Source: Candidatus Glassbacteria bacterium
GTDB taxonomy: Bacteria > Gemmatimonadota > Glassbacteria > GWA2-58-10
Length of the DNA: 42,472 nucleotides
NCBI GenBank assembly: GCA_019456185.1
Contig: VRUH01000008.1
Location: 7,049-49,520, forward strand
Direction of reading: 5' to 3'
Positions within the stretch are counted from its first letter, which is position 1, and each line of letters begins with the position of its first letter. The notes beneath the pieces are model-generated. The model saw only the letters and a program-made list of their open reading frames with translations, ran no database searches and was not told where the DNA came from. Positions 25,177-33,820 of the stretch are shown one piece after another. Both the position numbers and the translations under genes were made by a program.

Positions 25177-28002
25177 ATGAGCGGGCGGAAACTGGATAAG
25201 ATCACGGAAACGATACCCTGGGCAATCGCGCTGGCCGCGCTGCTGATGGTGGCGGTTAATCCGGCCGCGGCCTATGTCTATTTTTTCACCCGGGAAGACG
25301 GCTACCGTCAGCACTGGGACCCGGATATCGATTTTCCGCTGCGATATGCAATCCACGATGGAAACACAAACGACGGGTTGAGTAATTCGGTGGTTGTAAC
25401 AGGAATTCGGAGCAGCTTTCAGGCATGGAATAATATAGCATACGCCAATCTAGATTTTGACTATGCCGGCACAACTTCTCAGACTAACGTAAGTACCGGT
25501 AATGATAATATTAATCTGGTGATTTTTGATTCCTGGGCTACTGATTTTTCTATCTCTGATGGACCCGCCGGTCCTTCTGTCGTAGGGATTACAATAAACA
25601 CTTATAGCGCCACAAACGGGAGAATTCTCGATTCGGACATAATTTTCAACGACCTGGAATACGTGTTCAGCACCACCCAGCCAACCGACCTGAGCCAGAA
25701 ACGGATCAACCTGCAGGATGTGGCCACCCACGAGATCGGCCACATGCTCGGGCTGGACCACACCTGGATCGAGCACGCGACAATGTACCCGTACACCCGC
25801 GACGGCCAGAGTTCGGTGTCCGAGGACGACCGCGCCGGGATCAGCAGCCTCTACCCGGCGCCGGGCTTTTCCTCGGCCTATGACTCGCTGACCGGCACTG
25901 TGTACAACGTGGACGGGGATAAGGTGTGGGGCGTATACGTCTCGGCGATCAACGATTCCACCGGGATAGAGGAAGTGGCCGCCCTCAGTGATTCCGCGGG
26001 CCGCTACAATATCCAGGGTCTGCGGCGGAGCACGGAGTATTATCTTCGCGCCCGCACGGTCGATCTCAAGCACGTGGGCCAGTATATCCAGAGCAACTCC
26101 GATCTGACGGTCTATATCCCGCAGTATTTCGACGGGGTCAGCTCGATATTCGGCGCTGTGCCGGTGCCAACGGGCGGGTTCCAGCCGGATTACGATTTTA
26201 CCCTGACCACCGCTACCCTGCTGGCGCGCTATGACATGAGCAGCTCATTGAATGTTTTGCTGTATTTAAGCGGCAACACTACCAATCATTACCTGGCGGT
26301 GCGCTTTCCGGCATCCAGCCTGCCCGTGGCCTTCAAAGTCCACGGGATGACGTTCCACAACAACGACCTGAACACGGCCTGGCCGAAAATCATGCTCACT
26401 TCGGGAACCGAATCCGCTCCGGACGCCGCTAACCCGATCCGCCAGGTTGTAAACTACCTGGGGGCGGAACAGAGTTTCACTAATATTGAATGGGAACCGG
26501 TCCAGCTCACTGATTCCAGGCCGATCTGGATCGTGTTCCAGTTTCCGGACAAGCAGTTTCAGACAAACGGTGACGGCCCGGCGCTGGGTGCAACAACCAA
26601 AAACATCTATTCCGATATATTCTACAGCACAACCGGAATTAACGGCTTCGCCCCCTATCCGTTCGACAACCAGTACGACCTTGCGGTTTACCTCACCACC
26701 GAGATCACCGACATCGCCCTGGTGCCGGCTGTGGAACTGGATGTCGACAGTATCGATTTCGGCCACGCCAAGGTGGGCCGCACGACTTACCAGACCTACC
26801 CGATCGGCAATACGGGAGCCAGTACCCTGGAACTGCTCAACATGTACAGCTCGAACCTGGCCTACACGGTTTCAGCAGACAATTCGCAGGTGGGGCCGGG
26901 CATGGTGGATACTCTGCGGGTAGCGTTCCGTCCTGCCAGCGCCGCCCTCTGGCGCGGCACGATTACGATCGAGACCAACGATCCGGTCCGCGAGGTGATC
27001 CAGATCCCGGTCGCCGGCACGGGGGTGCACCCCTCGGTCCAGCTCGCCACCACCGCGGTGGCATTCGACAGCGTGGAGGTGGGCGAATCCGACTCGGCCG
27101 GAGTGACGATCCGCAGCACCGGCGAGGTGCCCCTGCTGGCCTGGGGCTGGAATGTGGACAGCGGGCACTACGGCGTCTCCACCGCTGACACCCTGGAAAT
27201 AGCCCCCGGCGACAGCGCCTCTGTCACTGTCCGGTTCGCGCCGCTGGAGGGCGGCGAGCATCCGGCGGTATTCTCGTTCACCACCGATGACTCCGCCCGC
27301 ACGCTCCACCAGGTGGCACTCTCAGGCACGGCCACTGTCGGCGGAGTGGTGCTGAGGTGCGACATGACGGGCGATGGGCGCGCGGACATTATCGACGTGC
27401 TGTTTTTCCTCCTGCTCTCCCGTCGCAGCCCCGCCGACCCCCGTCTGGACTGGAACGCCGACGGGAGTTATACTATCGCCGATGTTGTCGCGCTGCTGAG
27501 GGATATCCGCGACGGCGCCTGCCCGGATGTCCGGTCCGGGGCCGTGCTGGCCGGGCAAAGGGCGACAGACGGCAACGCCTGGCTCGAATCGTTGAGCGCG
27601 GAGGAAGTCTCCTGGCTCAGGGATTACCTGGCAAGCGCCGGCCTTGGGGAGGACGACTACCGGGAGGCAATGGCCGCACTCGGCTCGGCGGACGCGGGTC
27701 GTCCGGCTCTGCCCAATGCCTTTTCGCTGGCCCAGAACCATCCAAACCCGTTCAACCCGTCCACCACGATCTCTTTCAGCGTGCCGGACGGCGGGACGGA
27801 GGGCCGGGTGAGCCTGAAAGTCTACGATATCGGCGGGCGGCTGGTGCGGGTGCTGGCCGAGGGGGAGCGTGCTCCCGGCGAGCACACTGTTTTCTGGGAC
27901 GGCACGGACGAACGCGGCCGCGGGGTGCCGAGCGGAGTTTATATCTATCGTCTGCTCGCCGGCGGGCGGGCGTTCACCCGTAAGATGGTCCTGTTGAAAT
28001 AA
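25177..28002 (+). CDS. Secreted matrixin metalloprotease with Ig-like, dockerin-like and sorting domains
   Basis: The 941-residue protein is multi-domain. A signal peptide (1-32, cut after NPAAA) is followed by a matrixin zinc protease domain at about 35-228 with HEIGHMLGLDH (185-195) and the Met-turn near M203. Next come a carboxypeptidase-regulatory-like fold (about 235-330) and a beta-rich middle. Two choice-of-anchor/HYDIN-type Ig modules lie at about 525-730. A dockerin-like pair of calcium loops follows (MTGDGRADIIDVLF and DWNADGSYTIADVV). The FlgD-type C-terminal sorting domain (LAQNHPNPFNPSTTI ... FTRKMVLLK) ends the protein. It degrades extracellular protein at the cell surface or in the medium. 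The ATG start lies 4 bp after the preceding stop. A low-GC stretch lies at about residues 49-128. Confidence 0.9.
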   Translation: MSGRKLDKITETIPWAIALAALLMVAVNPAAAYVYFFTREDGYRQHWDPDIDFPLRYAIHDGNTNDGLSNSVVVTGIRSSFQAWNNIAYANLDFDYAGTTSQTNVSTGNDNINLVIFDSWATDFSISDGPAGPSVVGITINTYSATNGRILDSDIIFNDLEYVFSTTQPTDLSQKRINLQDVATHEIGHMLGLDHTWIEHATMYPYTRDGQSSVSEDDRAGISSLYPAPGFSSAYDSLTGTVYNVDGDKVWGVYVSAINDSTGIEEVAALSDSAGRYNIQGLRRSTEYYLRARTVDLKHVGQYIQSNSDLTVYIPQYFDGVSSIFGAVPVPTGGFQPDYDFTLTTATLLARYDMSSSLNVLLYLSGNTTNHYLAVRFPASSLPVAFKVHGMTFHNNDLNTAWPKIMLTSGTESAPDAANPIRQVVNYLGAEQSFTNIEWEPVQLTDSRPIWIVFQFPDKQFQTNGDGPALGATTKNIYSDIFYSTTGINGFAPYPFDNQYDLAVYLTTEITDIALVPAVELDVDSIDFGHAKVGRTTYQTYPIGNTGASTLELLNMYSSNLAYTVSADNSQVGPGMVDTLRVAFRPASAALWRGTITIETNDPVREVIQIPVAGTGVHPSVQLATTAVAFDSVEVGESDSAGVTIRSTGEVPLLAWGWNVDSGHYGVSTADTLEIAPGDSASVTVRFAPLEGGEHPAVFSFTTDDSARTLHQVALSGTATVGGVVLRCDMTGDGRADIIDVLFFLLLSRRSPADPRLDWNADGSYTIADVVALLRDIRDGACPDVRSGAVLAGQRATDGNAWLESLSAEEVSWLRDYLASAGLGEDDYREAMAALGSADAGRPALPNAFSLAQNHPNPFNPSTTISFSVPDGGTEGRVSLKVYDIGGRLVRVLAEGERAPGEHTVFWDGTDERGRGVPSGVYIYRLLAGGRAFTRKMVLLK

Positions 28003-28144
28003 GTCAGGATCTAGTTGAGCCTTGATCAGCAGGAGGCTTGTGAGAAAGTCGTCCCAACCGGACTTCATAGCTAAAAACTTTAAAGAAGCTTTAATGTTGT
28101 TCAAGCTGGAATTGCCACTCGGATGTATTACGAAGCCTGTTTAA

Positions 28145-28225
28145 CTGGATAAGAATCCCAGTAGGTTTCATTGTCTCAAGGTAGAAGACCTTGTGCCTGA
28201 GGATCATATTCTCCGGCGATACTAA
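28145..28225 (+). pseudogene. Remnant of an IS transposase N-terminus (DUF772 type)
   Basis: The frame reads LDKNPSRFHCLKVEDLVPEDHILRRY between two stop codons. The string LEDLVPEDHLLRR is a hallmark of the N-terminal domain of IS5/IS1182-type transposases. No downstream catalytic part is present, so this is a decayed fragment left by an insertion sequence. It sits 33 bp before an AT-richer membrane-protein gene. The rest of the gap (28003-28144) holds nothing I recognise. Confidence 0.55.
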
Positions 28226-28258
28226 TCCCTTTTGAAAGTTATCGGAAAGTGTCAGGCT

Positions 28259-29656
28259 ATGGTTTCTTCGCGTCGTGAACTGGGCCTATTGACTTTTCTT
28301 TTCGGCCGCAACTGGTTTCCCCTGGTTATTCAACTGTTGTTTACGGCAGTTTTCATTCTCTTGATATTTGGTGGACTAGGCGCGAACACAACCGACATGA
28401 AATTTGCCGGAATTCTTCGCAATACAAATCTCGCCAACCTGGTGGTCTGGTCTTATTGGTGGCCCCTTGTAATAGTCTCTGCGGTCATATTCGGCAGAAT
28501 CTGGTGCGCGGTCTGCCCGATGGAACTGGTGACTTCGGGGCTGAGTAAATTCGGACTTAAAAGAAAAGTGCCCGGTTGGATGAGAAGCGGATGGTTGATT
28601 ACCGTATTCTATGCTTTGATCCTTGTAATCGGGATCCATACATTCGCCATCCACAGGGTACCCTTCAGAATGGCTCTTTATCTAATTCTGCTTTTTGGAT
28701 TGGCTGTCGTTTTCGGTTTGCTTTTTAAAAAAAGAGCGTTCTGTAACCACCTCTGCCCGATAGGTCCGCTGCTTGGATTTTACGGATTCTGCTCACCATT
28801 TGAAATAAGAGTCCGCGATCGGCAAGTCTGTCACGATTGCCGTGGAAAAGAATGTATCTCTTCCGGAAATTATTACAACTTTGTGGGACGTTCATGCACC
28901 AGTGAACTCTATCCGGCGACTTTATGGCATAACCGTGATTGTATCACTTGCAGTCAGTGTTTCAAATCCTGTCCCTTTGACAACGTTGGTGTTTTTGCCA
29001 GGATGCCTTTCAAAGACATCTTTTCCGGCCTCAGATTAACAAGTTCTCAAACTTTTCTTCTGTACATTATTTCAGGGTTCGTGGTCTACGAAATACTCTC
29101 GGAATGGCAAACCACCAAGGACATTCTAGCTTTTATCCCAAACCAGGTAGCAGATAAACTGGGCGTTGCAGATCCACACCTGACCGGATTGTTGACGGCG
29201 GTTGTTATCTTCCTGGGATATCCACTGTTGTGGTGGATAGTGCCGGCCTTTATAAACCGGTTCAGCAATCCCGATACCGGGGTCTGGGAATATATGAAGA
29301 GCACGGCTGTCTTTTTCGTTCCGGTGGCCGCCGGGGCACACCTGTTTAAGTCCATGCTCAAAACAACCAGCAGAATACCATTTATTGAACACAGTATCGA
29401 TGACCCGAACGGAATTGAAACCGCCAAAGCTATTGCAGCCGGAACACTGTTTCTGGACAATAGTTTCGTAAGTGCAGTCCAGCCATACTTAACGTTTTGC
29501 GCGATCACCCTGTTTTTAATCTCGATAGCTGTTTCTCTAGCGGCGCTGACAAGAAAATGCCATGCCGGAGAGGGCATATCTGTTTTTCCCGCCGCAACAG
29601 GTGTTCTGACTTACTGCCTTATCTTTGTGATTACCATTGTCTGGTGGCGGTTTTAG
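28259..29656 (+). CDS. Membrane protein with 4Fe-4S ferredoxin motif (NapH/CcoG/NosR-like)
   Basis: The 465-residue protein has about ten membrane segments with cytosolic cysteine clusters between them: WCAVCPMEL, CNHLCPIGP, CHDCRGKECI and CITCSQCFKSCPF. The last is a C-x2-C-x2-C-x3-CP ferredoxin-type motif for a 4Fe-4S cluster. This layout is shared by NapH, CcoG and NosR-like redox proteins, which pass electrons or assist copper-enzyme maturation at the inner membrane. The start is taken at the ATG at 28259 (MVSSRRELGLL). A TTG at 28232 is the alternative. Local GC is clearly lower than the neighbours (21 of 60 over 28681-28740), and a transposase remnant lies just upstream, so it may be acquired. 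Confidence 0.75.
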   Translation: MVSSRRELGLLTFLFGRNWFPLVIQLLFTAVFILLIFGGLGANTTDMKFAGILRNTNLANLVVWSYWWPLVIVSAVIFGRIWCAVCPMELVTSGLSKFGLKRKVPGWMRSGWLITVFYALILVIGIHTFAIHRVPFRMALYLILLFGLAVVFGLLFKKRAFCNHLCPIGPLLGFYGFCSPFEIRVRDRQVCHDCRGKECISSGNYYNFVGRSCTSELYPATLWHNRDCITCSQCFKSCPFDNVGVFARMPFKDIFSGLRLTSSQTFLLYIISGFVVYEILSEWQTTKDILAFIPNQVADKLGVADPHLTGLLTAVVIFLGYPLLWWIVPAFINRFSNPDTGVWEYMKSTAVFFVPVAAGAHLFKSMLKTTSRIPFIEHSIDDPNGIETAKAIAAGTLFLDNSFVSAVQPYLTFCAITLFLISIAVSLAALTRKCHAGEGISVFPAATGVLTYCLIFVITIVWWRF

Positions 29657-29740
29657 TGTCGAGCGCCAAAGTAAAGAGTGTATAATTGCCTGGATGCTCC
29701 AGTCGTGGCGGCCGGTAAATCTTACACGGAGTCTAAAAAG

Positions 29741-30805
29741 ATGAGACATATGCGGATTCTGCTGACCGTAACGTTTTCGCTGATGTTGGGAGCGGCGACG
29801 CTCACAGCCGATGACGACCCGGTCCGGCCCGCCCACTCCGACAGCGGCCTGGCCTGGTACGACGTCTCGGTGATCGGGGTGGAGGGCAAGGGCTGGACCG
29901 ACACCAAGGCCTCCTACGACCGTCTCCCGGCCCGCGCCGAGGGTGTGGTCCGCAAGCCGGTCTGGGGTCTCAGCCGCGACGCAGCCGGGCTGTGCGTGCG
30001 CTTCGCCACCGACGCGCCCTCGATCAGTGTCGCCTGGGACGGCGGCGGGGGGTTGCAGCACATGCCCGCCACCGGACGCAGCGGCCTGGACCTGTTTGTG
30101 CGGCGTGAGGGCCAGTGGCGCTTCACCCGCGTGGCCCGTCCCGAGCAGGAATGGACCGTGCGCCGGCTGTTCGAGGGACGCTCGCAGCAGAGGCGAGAGT
30201 ACCTGATGTATCTCCCGCTCTACAACTCGGTGAGCAAAGTGGAGATCGGCGTGCCGGACGATTGCACTCTCTGGCGACTGCCGAAACCGGAGGGCAAGCC
30301 GGTCGTGTTCTACGGGACCTCGATCACTCAGGGCGGCTGCGCCAGCCGTCCGGGCAACGTCCACACGGCGATCCTGGGCCGCTGGCTGGAGCGCGAGGTG
30401 ATCAACCTGGGATTCAGCGGCAACGGCAGGATGGAGCCTGAGATGGCCGAACTTATCAGCGAAATCGACCCGGCGGTGCTGCTGATCGACTGTATCCCCA
30501 ATGTCGGCGGGGATATCGGCACGCTGACCGAACCGTTCATGGAGATTTACCGCAAGCGCCGCCCGGATACGCCGGTGCTGCTGGTGGAGAATATCCGTCC
30601 CTCCGATGCCGCCGCCAACCGCCTGATGCGCGAGGCCTGGCAGCGGCTGATAGCCGCGGGCGATGAGCATATCCACCTGCTGGAGTGTACGATGGATGTC
30701 TGGCTGAACGGCGACGCCACGGTGGATGGGGTCCACCCCACCGACCTGGGGTTCCTGCTGATGGCCAAATGGATGCAGGGTCCGATTGGGGTGTTGTTGA
30801 AGTAA
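29741..30805 (+). CDS. Secreted SGNH/GDSL family hydrolase
   Basis: The 354-residue protein starts at the ATG at 29741 (GGAG about 8 nt upstream) with a signal peptide (MRHMRILLTVTFSLMLGAATLTA). Residues about 30-175 form a beta-rich domain of the GxDLY type (SGLDLFVRREGQW). Residues about 185-354 form the SGNH hydrolase: GTSITQGG (nucleophile Ser, 192-199), NLGFSGNGRMEPE (block II), IDCIPNVGG (block III, Asn), and DGVHPTDLG with the Asp-x-x-His pair. It is probably an exported carbohydrate esterase or lipase. Composition returns to high GC here, unlike the upstream gene. A weak hairpin terminator follows. Confidence 0.8.
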   Translation: MRHMRILLTVTFSLMLGAATLTADDDPVRPAHSDSGLAWYDVSVIGVEGKGWTDTKASYDRLPARAEGVVRKPVWGLSRDAAGLCVRFATDAPSISVAWDGGGGLQHMPATGRSGLDLFVRREGQWRFTRVARPEQEWTVRRLFEGRSQQRREYLMYLPLYNSVSKVEIGVPDDCTLWRLPKPEGKPVVFYGTSITQGGCASRPGNVHTAILGRWLEREVINLGFSGNGRMEPEMAELISEIDPAVLLIDCIPNVGGDIGTLTEPFMEIYRKRRPDTPVLLVENIRPSDAAANRLMREAWQRLIAAGDEHIHLLECTMDVWLNGDATVDGVHPTDLGFLLMAKWMQGPIGVLLK

Positions 30806-30824
30806 TATTAAGTTCCAAAGGTGG

Positions 30825-30856
30825 TTGTACGAGGAAAGCATGTACAAGTATTTTTT
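30825..30856 (+). terminator. Weak intrinsic terminator after the SGNH gene
   Basis: TTGTAC and GTACAA form a 6-bp stem around an 11-nt loop, followed by GTA and six T. It lies 20 bp after the stop. The short AT-containing stem makes it a moderate candidate. Confidence 0.35.
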
Positions 30857-30944
30857 AGAAATGGGAATTGTAAATAAAATCAGAGAGGGAAAATAACTTT
30901 ACTAGTGTGGAGAGCTGTAAATAATATAAAAGACAACTGATGAT

Positions 30945-31060
30945 AAATCCCCCTCGATCCCCCTTTACGAAAAGGGGATAACAACCCCCGCCTGCTACGC
31001 AGGCACTAAGGGGGCCTTGCTTCCCCCCCTTTGCCAAAGGGGGGCCAGGGGGGATTTCAG
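30945..31060. repeat. Long intergenic repeat with AAATCCCCC ends
   Basis: The 116-bp element begins AAATCCCCCT and ends GGGGGGATTTCAG, as at 18341-18421. It also contains a GCCTGC-TAC-GCAGGC hairpin flanked by C- and G-runs, the module seen at 31666-31717. It is the main content of the 343-bp gap between the SGNH and YhcH-like genes. The rest of that gap is AT-rich and shows nothing else recognised. Confidence 0.65.
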
Positions 31061-31148
31061 CTTGAGTTGATCGAACCATTACCAGAGCGTCGTATTTCTA
31101 CATTTACGTCCGGGACACAACAGTAGCAACTTATATGAGGATACCACC

Positions 31149-31622
31149 ATGATCACTGCCCAGCTTTCGACCCACCACCGCTACGAATCCCTTGTCCCCG
31201 GCCTGGCCCAGGCGTTCGCCTGGCTGAACGAGATCAAGGACAACCCGCCCGGGCCGGGCCGCTACGAGATCGACGGCGAGCGAGTGTTCGCCATCGTCTC
31301 TGTCTACACCACCGCCCCGCGCGTGGAGAAAATCCTCGAGGGCCACTACAACTACCTCGATGTCCAGTACCTTGCCAGCGGAGGCCCCGAGGCGATATAT
31401 TACACGCCCGCGGAGATGGCCTCGACCCTGGAGGAGTACGACCCGGAGAAGGACTTTATCACCTACGAGCCGGACGCCGCCGACAGCATGCTGGTGCTGC
31501 ACCAGGGCGATTTCGCGGTTTTCTTCCCCGAGGACGCCCACATGCCCGGCGCCGCGTTCGACCAGCCCGCCGCGGTGACCAAGATCGTGGTCAAGGTGCG
31601 GCTGCCGGAAGCGCGGGGCTGA
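31149..31622 (+). CDS. YhcH/YjgK/YiaL (DUF386, NanQ-like) family protein
   Basis: The 157-residue cupin-like protein matches the DUF386 family. E. coli members include NanQ/YhcH, a sialic-acid anomerase. Visible motifs are EGHYNYLDVQYLASG, the strand IYYTPAE, and FFPEDAHMPGAAF with metal-binding Glu, Asp and His residues. It is cytosolic and likely acts on a sugar or amino-sugar anomer. The ATG has GAGG about 9 nt upstream. It is flanked by repeats on both sides and is not obviously in an operon. The NagA- and NagB-like genes elsewhere in the window fit an amino-sugar theme, but the substrate is not shown. Confidence 0.85.
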   Translation: MITAQLSTHHRYESLVPGLAQAFAWLNEIKDNPPGPGRYEIDGERVFAIVSVYTTAPRVEKILEGHYNYLDVQYLASGGPEAIYYTPAEMASTLEEYDPEKDFITYEPDAADSMLVLHQGDFAVFFPEDAHMPGAAFDQPAAVTKIVVKVRLPEARG

Positions 31623-31665
31623 GTTGCATGCGGTAACAAGAAGCTGTTTCATAACCTTGAAACGG

Positions 31666-31717
31666 GACAACCCCCGCCTGCTTGCGCAGGCACCCCCTTT
31701 GTTAAGGGGGAATTGTC
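31666..31717. repeat. GACAACCCCC...GGGGGAATTGTC repeat module
   Basis: The ends are inverted (GACAACCCCC and GGGGGAATTGTC). They enclose GCCTGC-TTGC-GCAGGC and a CCCCCTTTGTTAAGGGGG hairpin. It is the same module type as in 30945-31060 and 33613-33820. Confidence 0.6.
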
Positions 31718-31761
31718 CGGTCTCAGGCTTTTTCGTACGGTGGCTGGGGTTATCCGGTTTT

Positions 31762-31798
31762 AGTCCCCCTTCATTAAGGGGGGAAACAGGGGGTTGTG
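31762..31798. repeat. CCCCC/GGGGG hairpin ending GGGGGTTGTG
   Basis: CCCCCTTCATTAAGGGGG forms a hairpin, followed by GAAACAGGGGGTTGTG. The reverse complement of this unit occurs at 33693-33728 (CACAACCCCCTGTTTCCCCC). Confidence 0.55.
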
Positions 31799-31892
31799 TT
31801 TTTGGGCTTACCTGCCAATGGGCGAAAGTTTGAAATAAAATCCAGTTATGAAACAACTTCTAATGGCTAAACGGGAAATCGGGAGGGAGCAG

Positions 31893-32225
31893 ATGCAGGG
31901 AACCGATCCGCGCGACCTGAACCCGCGCGAACTCGACCAGGAGAATTCCGGCAAGGAAATCTCGTTTGTCACCGTCATGGGCCGCGACCAGCAGGGCATT
32001 GTCGCCCGGGTCAGCAGCCTGCTGTTCGAGCACAGGATCAATATCGAGGATATCGCCCAGAAAGTGATGCGGGGCAATTTCGTGATGATCATGATGGTCG
32101 ATTTCAAGGACAGCCCCAGTGATCTGGAGGACGTAAAAGCCGCAATGGAAAAGTTGGCGAAAGAAATGGGTTTGATCGTGCAGATCCAGCACGAGGCCCT
32201 GTTCAAGACCATGCACAGAGTGTGA
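31893..32225 (+). CDS. ACT domain protein (UPF0237-like)
   Basis: The 110-residue protein has one ACT domain starting near residue 24: ISFVTVMGRDQQGIVARVSSLLFEHRINIEDIAQKVMRGNFVMIMMVDF. ACT domains usually bind small ligands such as amino acids. The start is the ATG at 31893 because GGGAGG lies 6 nt upstream. A longer frame from 31848 lacks such a site. The stop is followed after 3 bp by the UPF0210 gene. These two families are commonly encoded side by side, so they likely act together. Confidence 0.88.
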   Translation: MQGTDPRDLNPRELDQENSGKEISFVTVMGRDQQGIVARVSSLLFEHRINIEDIAQKVMRGNFVMIMMVDFKDSPSDLEDVKAAMEKLAKEMGLIVQIQHEALFKTMHRV

Positions 32226-32228
32226 GCG

Positions 32229-33587
32229 ATGACGATCAACGTCCAGGAAGTATTCGAGACAGTGCGGATGACGCTCTACCAGCATTTCGACATCCGCACC
32301 ACCACGCTGGGAATCAACCTCAAGGATTGTATCCACAGCGATTTCCAGCGGTTCCGCGACAATGTCTACCGCCGGATCAACGGCAAGGCCTGCGAACTGG
32401 TGGAACAGGCGAAGGCGCTGGAATCCCTGTTCGGCGTACCGATAATCAACAAGCGCATCTCGGTCACTCCGATCAGCCTGATCATGGAGACCCACACGGA
32501 AGCCGGGAAGTTCCTGCAGATGGCCCGGACGCTCGACAGCGCGGCCGGGGATGCCGGGATCGATTTTATCGGCGGCTTCGGTGCGCTGGTCCAGAAGGGA
32601 ATGACCCGCAGCGACGCCGCCCTGATCGAATCGCTTCCCGAGGTGCTGAGCAATACCGGCCGGGTCTGCTCGTTCCTGAACCTGGGCAGCACGGTGGCCG
32701 GACTCAACCTCGATGCGATACTCGCGCTGGGCCCGATCCTCAAGCGCACGGCCGAAGCCAGCGAGCGCGGGATCGGCTGCGCCAAGTTTGTCGCCTTTGT
32801 CAACGCGCCGGAGGACAACCCGTTCATGGCCGGTGCGTTCCACGGTGTGGGCGAGCCGGATTTCTCGGTCAATATCGGTGTCAGCGGACCCGGGGTCGTG
32901 CGCGATGTAGTCGCGGCCAACCCCGATTGCGACCTCACCGAGCTGGGCGAGATAATCAAGCGCACAGCCTTCAAGATCACCCGCGCCGGCGAGCTGATCG
33001 GCCGCGAGTTGGCCCGCCGGCTGGAGGTCCCGTTCGGCATCATGGATGTCTCGCTGGCCTCCACCACGGCCTCCGGCGACTCGGTGGCCAGCGTGCTGGA
33101 GGCGATGGGTATCGAGCGGGTGGGGGCGCACGGCTCAACCCTGGCCCTGGCGCTGCTGATGGATTCGGTGAAGAAGGGCGGAGCGATGGCCAGCGCGAGC
33201 GTGGGCGGCCTGTCGGGCACGTTCATTCCGGTCAGCGAGGACGAGCGGATGATCGCCGCGGTGCAGGAGGGTGCGCTCAGCCTGGACAAGCTGGAGGCGT
33301 TGACCGCGGTCTGCAGCGTGGGGATGGACATGTTCGGTGTGCCGGGCGACACATCGGCCGAGAAGGTGAGCGCGATTATCGCCGACGAGCTTTCGATCGG
33401 TATAATCAACCACAAAACCACCGCGGTGAGGATCATTATCGCCCCCGGCGCCGAGCCCGGCGACCTGGTCGATTACGGCGGCCTGCTGGGCCGGGTGCCG
33501 ATCATGGCGGTCAACAAGTTCGGCTCGGTTAATTTCATCCGGCGCGGCGGCAGGATGCCCGCTCCGGTTACCGGGATGAAGAACTGA
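32229..33587 (+). CDS. UPF0210/DUF711 (PFL family) protein
   Basis: The 452-residue cytosolic protein matches UPF0210 in length and motifs: VRMTLYQHFDIRTTTLGINLKDC, INKRISVTPISLI, GIDFIGGFGALVQKGMT, CAKFVAFVNAPEDNPFMAGAFHG, NIGVSGPGVV, MDVSLASTTASGDSVASVLEAMG, GAHGSTLALALLMD and CSVGMDMFGVPGDT. The fold is related to glycyl-radical (pyruvate formate-lyase-like) barrels. The reaction is not established. Its upstream partner is the ACT protein, 3 bp away, which suggests ligand-controlled activity. Confidence 0.92.
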   Translation: MTINVQEVFETVRMTLYQHFDIRTTTLGINLKDCIHSDFQRFRDNVYRRINGKACELVEQAKALESLFGVPIINKRISVTPISLIMETHTEAGKFLQMARTLDSAAGDAGIDFIGGFGALVQKGMTRSDAALIESLPEVLSNTGRVCSFLNLGSTVAGLNLDAILALGPILKRTAEASERGIGCAKFVAFVNAPEDNPFMAGAFHGVGEPDFSVNIGVSGPGVVRDVVAANPDCDLTELGEIIKRTAFKITRAGELIGRELARRLEVPFGIMDVSLASTTASGDSVASVLEAMGIERVGAHGSTLALALLMDSVKKGGAMASASVGGLSGTFIPVSEDERMIAAVQEGALSLDKLEALTAVCSVGMDMFGVPGDTSAEKVSAIIADELSIGIINHKTTAVRIIIAPGAEPGDLVDYGGLLGRVPIMAVNKFGSVNFIRRGGRMPAPVTGMKN

Positions 33588-33612
33588 TAAATCATCGGGA
33601 GACAAGATTCCA

Positions 33613-33645
33613 CTCTTGAGAGGGGTGCCTGCCCAAGCAGGCGGG
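33613..33645. repeat. 33-bp direct repeat, copy 1
   Basis: Starts CTCTTGAGAGGGG and includes the GCCTGC-CCAA-GCAGGC hairpin. It is identical to 33781-33813, 168 bp away, and inverted relative to 16130-16170. Confidence 0.7.
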
Positions 33646-33692
33646 CGGGGATTGAATTTATTTCCCATGCGTATCAAGGAAAAGCTGAAAAG

Positions 33693-33728
33693 CACAACCC
33701 CCTGTTTCCCCCTTTTCTAAGGGGGAAT
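33693..33728. repeat. CACAACCCCC...GGGGGAATT hairpin module
   Basis: Contains CACAACCCCCTGTTTCCCCC and a CCCCCTTTTCTAAGGGGG hairpin. It is the inverse of the module at 31762-31798 and lies between the two direct-repeat copies. Confidence 0.55.
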
Positions 33729-33780
33729 TAAAACCTCGGAACCCCGCTGGCCGTGCTGACAGTCCGGGCCTGACATTCCC

Positions 33781-33820
33781 CTCTTGAGAGGGGTGCCTGC
33801 CCAAGCAGGCGGGGTGTGTG
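33781..33820. repeat. 33-bp direct repeat, copy 2, with GTGTGTG tail
   Basis: Identical to copy 1 over 33781-33813, then GTGTGTG. With copy 1 it frames most of the 293-bp gap before the DUF5916 gene, which holds no gene. Confidence 0.7.

Noticed and set aside
28003-28144. Complete insertion sequence or inverted repeats
   Set aside because: Only the short N-terminal transposase-like fragment is convincing. I see no terminal repeats or catalytic domain.
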